Assembly (NCBI RefSeq): GCF_001039355.2
Contig: NW_019775477.1
Span: 1 to 64,000 of the forward strand
Direction: 5' to 3'
DNA: 64,000 nucleotides
Origin: Lingula anatina
Taxonomy: Eukaryota > Brachiopoda > Lingulata > Lingulida > Lingulidae
Position 1 is the stretch's first letter, and the number at the start of each line of letters is the position of its first letter. Positions 57,634 to 64,000 of this stretch are shown here, in pieces. A program made the translations under genes and the position numbers. A model generated the notes under the pieces. That model was not told the origin of the DNA, did not search any database, and saw only the letters and a list, made by a program, of their open reading frames with translations.

Positions 57634-58190
57634 TGTACAGACACAAATGTGTCATGTACATATTGCCATCACCTGCGTCTGTCGTCGCCGTCGCCGTCGC
57701 CGGCGCCGTGCACTTTCCTTGTAAACACGATAAGTGGAAGGCAGTTTTACTTTTTGGCTTTATGATTACAGAGCTGATGAATATTCATAAAACGCAGGTC
57801 AAGTTCGAAAATCAGCATGATCGGGCCATTATTGTAGAAGTTATGCTGTTTTTTCACTTTTCAGCATATATGCAACACTGTAAACACATTTCAAGGAAAA
57901 CTGATAGGCCTGTTGTCATGAAACTCACAGGAAAAATCGATCTTACTAAAACGCAGGTCAAGTTCGAAAATCAGCATGATCGGGCCACTATTTTAGCAGT
58001 TATGCTTGTTTTTCACTTTTCAGCTGATATGCAACACTGTAAACACAATATAAGAAAAACAGATAAGTCAATTGTCATTAAACTCACAGGAGTGGTCAAT
58101 CTTACTAAAACGCAGGTTGAGTTCAAAAATCAGCATAATCGGGCCATTATTTTAGAAGTTATGCTGTTTTGTCACATATATAAGGACATA
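57634..58190 (+). repeat. 159-bp tandem repeats, open in one frame, within an inserted element
   Basis: Begins with TGTACAGACACA, as the 50520 element does. Units begin at 57792, 57951 and 58110, exactly 159 bases apart, the third incomplete. One plus-strand frame is open across all units and reads [13 protein letters not shown] at each start. The spacer after copy 1 lacks the insertion. I do not recognise the peptide; retained openness may be chance, since the period is a multiple of three. Confidence 0.7.
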
Positions 58191-58199
58191 TAATGCGGG

Positions 58200-58974
58200 T
58201 ATATAAGGACTGGAATAAAACCCAGATTTACAGCGGAAACCTGGGTTTTCGTGGCGCATTTGCACCCCTAACTTTAATAATTACATCTATTTTTCAGTAA
58301 ATTTTCATTTTGTGATTATAATCTATTAGCCTTATCGCATAATTATCTTTACTTTCCCCGTGCCGAATTCTAATATCCCGGTAACACCCTTCGCCACAAA
58401 AAGTTTCCATGTAATTATTAAAGAGAGCAAAAATGTCTCTCTCTATTTCTGTAGTATTATTAATACAAGGTTATCGCAAAGATTTACTTTCGGGAGTCAT
58501 CGGGGTATTCCGTATACGCAGCATTATCAGTACATGACCTCTGTCCTACAATAAAGACGCAGAACCAATCAGTAGCAAGTTTCGATAACACGTGACCAAG
58601 GGCCAGTCTCACTCTTGCTGCTGGTAAGATCAGACCTCAAAATTCGTCGGAGAATTTTACTTCCAATTTTGCAAAAGAATCACCAGGTAAGCACTCCGCA
58701 TCTTACGCTTATTTTTATTCTTACATACGTTGTCTCGTGTTCTTGCTTTCTCTCTTTCCACTTACTTTCTTTCTTTTCTTTTCCACCACCTTTAATAATT
58801 ACATCTTTCGTTTCAAATAATTTTCATTACTTAATTATAATTTATTAGCCTTATCGCATAATTATCTTTACTTTCCCAGTGTCGAGTATCCCAGTGACTC
58901 CCTACGCCACAAAATTTTTCTTGTAGGCCCCTACTAATTATCAAAAGGTGCAAAAATGTCTCTCTATTTCTGGA
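58200..58974. other. 5' flank of unit 3, including candidate 5' UTR exon
   Basis: Matches 37360-38125. It holds the conserved stretch with CCAATCAG and CACGTGACC and the donor CACCAG/GTAAGC at 58686/58687. Two internally related blocks (about 58300-58460 and 58840-58974) correspond to a similar direct repeat upstream of copy 2. Confidence 0.55.
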
Positions 58975-60057
58975 GTCCCGTGGGCACGTAAATTTAATCG
59001 CGGGTCGGGAGAGATGTTGACTTTCCCCAGAGAAAGTATATCCCAAACACAAACAACAAGAGTGGATTTCAAGTAAAAACAAACAGTTTTAATAAACGTA
59101 GAAATCGATTATAAAATTCCAATAGCACATGAGCAAAGTTAAAGACATTTGAGTAACTCGTACGCATTTAAAGTCATTCATGTTACTCAATTCAAAATTA
59201 CATGTTACGTTCGCACAAATTCACAGTTTCTCTTGGAGTCCAGAACAGAATAATAACGTCGAACTAAATCTCAAATAAAAATAATAATAATAACGTAAAC
59301 ACTATTGAATGGGTCCAGTCTTCTGTCGCGGCACAATGCTTCGTTACACATGAACAGTCCTGGAGAATAGGCTATATATCTCCTGTAGTAGGGCCTAATC
59401 TCAGGCATCCCCACCTGCAGCTGCTTCATTACACACGAAAAATCCTGGAGAATGGGCTATGTATCCCCTGTAGTAATCTCAGGCATCCCCTGCATGCCCG
59501 GACGCTGAACAATTAAAGCGATTATAAACCATAAGTAAGATAACTAAAAAAACTCAACAAAAAGTTACGAAGGTGTCCAGTCTTCTTATCCACGGCACAT
59601 ATGGCTTCATTAAGCACGCACAGTCTTGGAGAATAGGCATTTTCCCACCTGGAGTGGCCAACTCTCAGGATTTCCACCTGCAGTATCCGACTGTCAGGTA
59701 TTTTCCACCTACACCTCCTCATGCTTTGGACCGTAACTGATCGGTAAGAATTTCTCAATGCCCGGCTGCTGGTCAAATGATCTAAAAACGCAAACAAAAC
59801 CAAAGAAACTCAAAAATAACAAAACTAAAGAGTTTTCCCAGTTACGCTAACACATTTCTGGAGTTGCAGCCCGGATGATCAGTGTAACTAACGTTTCCGC
59901 TCTTCCGCTATGTCAAGGCTGTATGATGTAACACAATGGCGGCTCCCATGTTCGGCTCACCGAAGTGCGGTAATAGTATTTCAGGTAAAACAACGCTAAC
60001 TAGAAATAAACTTCATCAAATTACAGAAAGGATCGGGGTGTGACTCGGTCACGTTAC
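58975..60057 (-). mobile_element. About 1.1-kb insertion upstream of unit 3, solo-LTR-like
   Basis: Absent upstream of copy 2, where ATTTATGTAGTAATATAAAA is continuous. On the minus strand the insert begins TGTAACGTGACCG and ends GGGACTCCA, giving TG...CA termini as in an LTR. It has internal direct repeats (GGAGAAT-GGCTAT, CTCAGGCATCCCC) and no protein-coding domains. I could not define a clean target-site duplication, so the class is tentative. Confidence 0.45.
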
Positions 60058-60062
60058 AGTAA

Positions 60063-60070
60063 TATAAAAA
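60063..60070 (+). promoter_or_regulatory. TATA-like box of unit 3
   Basis: TATAAAAA, 169 bases before the ATG of exon 1, the same spacing as in copy 2. The inserted element ends only a few bases upstream. Confidence 0.5.
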
Positions 60071-60231
60071 CCTCAAGTGTCAGCGAAAGGTATTTCGATT
60101 GCGCAACATTGTCTGCAGTGTGTCAACCCGCACGTAGACTTTCCATAACCTAGTTACTGATCAAGTCCAACTTCTTGAACAAACATCCAACCGAACATAC
60201 AACAGCGGCGAAGTTACTGTCAACGGGGAGC

Positions 60232-60273
60232 ATGGGCGCTGATGAGCTAGTATTTTTCGTTAATGGAAAGAAG
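60232..60273 (+). CDS. XDH/AOX exon 1 of a third tandem unit (partial gene)
   Basis: Encodes [14 protein letters not shown] followed by a GTATTTCAAG donor, identical to exon 1 of copy 2 in protein and nearly so in DNA. Similarity to intron 1 continues to about 60805 and then stops. I find no exon 2 (IIEKNADPE) before the gap at 63135. It is either an orphan promoter and exon or the start of a gene whose rest lies beyond this window. Confidence 0.75.
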
Positions 60274-60570
60274 GTATTTCAAGTTTAGGCCCTAATGCAC
60301 GTTCCCGTAGGCCTACTTGTTGTTACCTACTACTGATCTTTCGATTATGTAAGGATCATAACCGCATTCACCGGACAAAAACGGAATGCACAGGCCTACC
60401 TGAACTCATTTTACTTATTTTTCTTTAATGAAAAGAAGGTATTTCAAGTGAAATACACGTTCACGTACGTTGTAATCTATTATCTATTAGCTTATGTTAG
60501 GATTGTTTCATTAACTGATCATAACTGTATCCAGTGGACAAAAAACGGAATGCATACCTTACAATATTTA
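60251..60570 (+). repeat. Tandem duplication of exon 1 end in unit 3
   Basis: Same internal duplication as at 38320-38645, second unit starting at 60416 (TATTTTTCTTTAATGAAAAG). Its presence in both units shows it predates their separation. Confidence 0.7.
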
Positions 60571-60805
60571 ACTTAGTTTTGGTTAATAGTTAATATTTTC
60601 AGCAACGACTTCTGCACAGAATGACAATTTCTACAAAACGTTTTTTTTTTTTTTTTGCATAAGGGTGCAATATGGGCATTTACGTGGTATACGCACCAGT
60701 AACACTAGTTAAAAGAGCAGCATATCTGCAATCTAATTCAAATAATTAATTGTTCAGACTCCTAAATACGAGAGCTACCTGACTTGATAACAGATAAACT
60801 GTTCA

Positions 60806-62432
60806 TCTTAGGTTACTGTCAGGGTTAGACAAAAACACTTAAATTGCTGTCTTCACGTATATATTTTTAAGTATATAATTACCTCTATAGAAGATAATTC
60901 TTCAGTGTTCACTAGCTACATTCTTTTGTTTCTATGAGAGTGTCATCTTTCCGATGATGTCACAATTGCGATTTTGGTGTAAAAAAGGTAAAATCGGTTT
61001 CTCAAATTTCTCCTATACCAGAGCACTCAAGAACACTGTTTCAGCGCCAATTTAATGACATCATTGAATACTTCAGAACCCCGCAAGTGATTTTTCTTCA
61101 AAACCTCAGAATTTACCGTGAATGAGGCACAATTATGTCTTTGTTAATGCATTGTAATTAGGAGCTCTTAAGTCCATGACAAAAACATTAAATTAAAGCC
61201 AAAGTGACGGCTCGGGATTGACGCCCATACACTTGTGCTCGTCTTTCGTGATAAGATCTTGTTCAGGGATACAGTTACGCCCCATATATTTACCGTTTGC
61301 TATCTCACCTAAAAACTGAAAGCAATTAAACTGGCGTAAACGCTCAGAGGTGCTTATGTTTAAGTTTAGCAACATGAAATATCAACGCCGATATTTTATA
61401 TTTTCAAGGAGATTTTTATTGTTTTTTTTTTTTTGTCAACACAAAGATATATGCATCATTGAAAAATTATATGCACGAAAAACCTGGTTTTCGACATTTT
61501 GATGATCACATACCCTGTCAGTACCCTTAAGCTGGGACCCAATTTATTGGATCATAATTTTAAGGAAAGGAGACTAGTAGATTCCAAAAGACACATGGGT
61601 GCTTGTTATCAATGGTACATGACGCAAGTACATGTAATTCTATCACTCTTCATATAAATAGTTTTTCATCCATTCAATCAGTAGGCCCCTATACATGTAC
61701 ATTGTCTTAAAAAGTCTCTTCAATTGGAACAGAGGTCTCTGTGTAAAGCAATACTTTAGGGGCAGTAATGTGCTTACGTGAAGCCTCGGTCACAACCGGA
61801 CGCACGAATTTCAGGATCTTACGTCCTCTGCGATTTTTGGGTGTTGCGGGGGCCGTGGAGGTCGCAGAGGTAGAGGAAAGTTTGCCTTGCGAGTAGCAAG
61901 GGCCACATGAGATGTCCTTTCATGCAGGGACGCTAATTGCAAGGAGCGATGGCCGTGGAAATTGTACTCATTTCTTGAGTTTGTCTTGCTTCCTGTGTAC
62001 GTGGCAATGCAACGCACGGCGAAAGTAGTGCCTTTTGCGTCAGTTTTGTTCACACTTGCCTCACACAAGAAGTTATATCTCATTATAACTTCTTGCCTCA
62101 CACGTTTCTGGTGACGTACTTACGGCGTGCGTCAGTTTTGCTTCCTGTTCTCCTCTTCTTTCTTCTTCCTCCTCCCTTTTTTCTACTATGTAAGCTTCTT
62201 TCTCTTGCCATTTGGAGGCATATTAGAAACTAAATTGAGCAAAAATTTGAAAATTTTGAAAAATTGTTGTACACGTTACACAGTCGACGTTCATTATAAA
62301 GACACGACGTACACCAGGCGTGGGGGTGACGCACGTGCGACGCATTCCCAGTGTGCTCTCGACTTTGTTCGTTAGTTGTGAGGGCGTGCGCCTTAAGATT
62401 GCACGTAGCGGCTGTTGATCATGTCGAAAAGC
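60806..62432. other. Unrelated sequence after unit 3; no gene recognised
   Basis: Similarity to XDH intron 1 ends near ACAGATAAAC at about 60800. The remainder has no supported gene. A minus-strand frame at 61811-62101 is Arg/Pro-rich but has no domain. A small palindrome (AAGAAGTTATA with its inverted copy) is near 62066-62094. Confidence 0.5.
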
Positions 62433-62690
62433 TAAGCCTAGGTTCCAACTACGTTTTGGACGCACGGGTTCCTTGCGTCCGGCTAGGACGTAGCTAGATC
62501 GCACGTAGCGGCTGTTGATCACGTCGAAAAGTTTCTACGTGCTGTTTGCGTTCTCCAAAAGTCGCACGATGGACGTGCTCCTCACACACGAACTCCTTCC
62601 CGATTCCTTCCCTGCGATTTAGCTACGTCCTAGCCGGACGCAAGGAACCTAAAAACCGTGCGTCCAAAACGTAGTTGGGACCTAGGCTTA
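62433..62690. mobile_element. 258-bp hairpin-type MITE
   Basis: Starts TAAGCCTAGGTTCCAACTAC and ends with the inverse, CCTAGGCTTA, with inverted arms of about 55-60 bases (ACGTTTTGGACGCACGG, TCCGGCTAGGACGTAGCTA). A 31-base direct repeat (GCACGTAGCGGCTGTTGATC...) occurs both just outside (62401) and inside (62500). Confidence 0.75.
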
Positions 62691-62765
62691 ACTCAACACG
62701 TAAAGGGCACTTGCTCCTTCATTGCTTGCGACGTGCGTCTTGCACAACATGCGTCTCTCTTGCTA

Positions 62766-63134
62766 AAGCCTAGGTCCCAACTACGTTTTGGACGCACGGT
62801 TTTTAAGCTACTCTTACAACCGGTTGTGCGTGCTTCTACGAGCGGTTTGCGTGCAAAAAATTGGCCAAGTAGTAAGATACACGCACGTGGAGCGTACTAT
62901 TTTTGGTGGACGCAAACACGACGCAAAGCACGCAGCCCGAAAACTGGCCGGCCAGTTTTTCGCTACGACCTGTCTGCGACAATTAGAACGCCTGGAGCAC
63001 GCTCGTAGCACGCAAGACAAAAGTACTGAGTAAGTGCGCTAGGCGTGCGTGTAGCGCAGGAAAAGCATGCAGAAATTACGGGGTATTTTACCACGAAGAC
63101 GTACTTACCACGCAAGAGACTCGTAAGTTTAACT
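62766..63134. mobile_element. Second element with the same end, running into the gap
   Basis: From 62766 the sequence AAGCCTAGGTCCCAACTACG and ACGTTTTGGACGCACGG repeats the left end of the 62433 element, then differs. Its right end is not visible before the N run. The GC-rich CGCACG content is unlike the rest of the window. Confidence 0.5.
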
Positions 63135-63969
63135 NNNNNNNNNNNNNNNNNNNNNNNNNNNNNNNNNNNNNNNNNNNNNNNNNNNNNNNNNNNNNNNNNN
63201 NNNNNNNNNNNNNNNNNNNNNNNNNNNNNNNNNNNNNNNNNNNNNNNNNNNNNNNNNNNNNNNNNNNNNNNNNNNNNNNNNNNNNNNNNNNNNNNNNNNN
63301 NNNNNNNNNNNNNNNNNNNNNNNNNNNNNNNNNNNNNNNNNNNNNNNNNNNNNNNNNNNNNNNNNNNNNNNNNNNNNNNNNNNNNNNNNNNNNNNNNNNN
63401 NNNNNNNNNNNNNNNNNNNNNNNNNNNNNNNNNNNNNNNNNNNNNNNNNNNNNNNNNNNNNNNNNNNNNNNNNNNNNNNNNNNNNNNNNNNNNNNNNNNN
63501 NNNNNNNNNNNNNNNNNNNNNNNNNNNNNNNNNNNNNNNNNNNNNNNNNNNNNNNNNNNNNNNNNNNNNNNNNNNNNNNNNNNNNNNNNNNNNNNNNNNN
63601 NNNNNNNNNNNNNNNNNNNNNNNNNNNNNNNNNNNNNNNNNNNNNNNNNNNNNNNNNNNNNNNNNNNNNNNNNNNNNNNNNNNNNNNNNNNNNNNNNNNN
63701 NNNNNNNNNNNNNNNNNNNNNNNNNNNNNNNNNNNNNNNNNNNNNNNNNNNNNNNNNNNNNNNNNNNNNNNNNNNNNNNNNNNNNNNNNNNNNNNNNNNN
63801 NNNNNNNNNNNNNNNNNNNNNNNNNNNNNNNNNNNNNNNNNNNNNNNNNNNNNNNNNNNNNNNNNNNNNNNNNNNNNNNNNNNNNNNNNNNNNNNNNNNN
63901 NNNNNNNNNNNNNNNNNNNNNNNNNNNNNNNNNNNNNNNNNNNNNNNNNNNNNNNNNNNNNNNNNNNNN
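63135..63969. other. Assembly gap (835 N)
   Basis: Run of N; only 31 bases follow before the window ends. Confidence 0.98.
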
Positions 63970-64000
63970 ATTTTTTCAAAGAAAGTTGGCTCACAGTTTT

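Noticed and set aside
62658-63020. Arg-rich frames on both strands near the right gap
   Set aside because: They fall in inverted-repeat MITE sequence rich in CGCACG; coding is not supported.
1-64000. CRISPR arrays, prokaryotic operons, ribosome binding sites, integrated virus
   Set aside because: Intron-rich eukaryotic genes throughout; the direct repeats are minisatellites or tandem gene units, and no viral protein motif was seen.

Overview
This window is nuclear DNA from an animal. It has low GC, single-exon and many-exon genes with GT-AG introns, non-LTR retrotransposon remains, several MITE families, and two runs of N from a draft assembly. The abundant TACATGTA-like and TAGGCCTA-like intronic words suggest a marine invertebrate, perhaps an ambulacrarian or another invertebrate deuterostome. 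That placement is an impression, not a measurement.

Layout. (1) 1-12 kb holds two intronless, divergently transcribed genes for DUF229 proteins, which are single-pass membrane proteins of the alkaline-phosphatase/sulfatase-like fold (4484-6463 minus; 9698-11680 plus). (2) 12-18 kb is sparse. It contains a minus-strand gene for a 278-residue protein built from ~36-residue repeats with an RVKPEA core, a short DEAD/RecQ-type helicase fragment, an assembly gap, and an inverted copy of the repeat gene's 5' region. (3) 18.2-56.4 kb holds two complete-looking tandem copies of a xanthine dehydrogenase/aldehyde oxidase-family molybdoflavoenzyme. I could trace exon by exon 32 exons in copy 1 (exons 2-33) and 33 in copy 2, with reading phase closing at every junction. 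Copy 2 encodes 1330 residues (bovine and human XDH are about 1330). Copy 1 has everything except exon 1. (4) 56.4-60.8 kb is the start of a third unit: promoter region, TATA box, exon 1 and part of intron 1, after which similarity stops. (5) 60.8-64 kb has repeats and a second gap.

The XDH/AOX array is the main locus. The N-terminal exons encode two 2Fe-2S clusters, the middle exons the FAD domain and the last twenty the molybdopterin domain. All cluster cysteines, the catalytic Glu (GEPPLF) and the Glu of FGGKETR are present. The arginine that orients xanthine in bovine XDH (Arg880) is Val in copy 1 and Ala in copy 2, and one FAD-domain loop looks more like aldehyde oxidase, so the substrate may not be xanthine. 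Introns 2 and 3 both carry exact U12-type (minor spliceosome) donors, and intron 3 apparently ends in AC rather than AG.

Comparing the two tandem copies dates several transposon insertions. A LINE fragment and two MITEs sit only in copy 1; a 2.6-kb repeat-rich insertion sits only in copy 2; an approximately 1.1-kb insertion lies directly upstream of the TATA box of unit 3. No tRNA, rRNA or CRISPR was seen.
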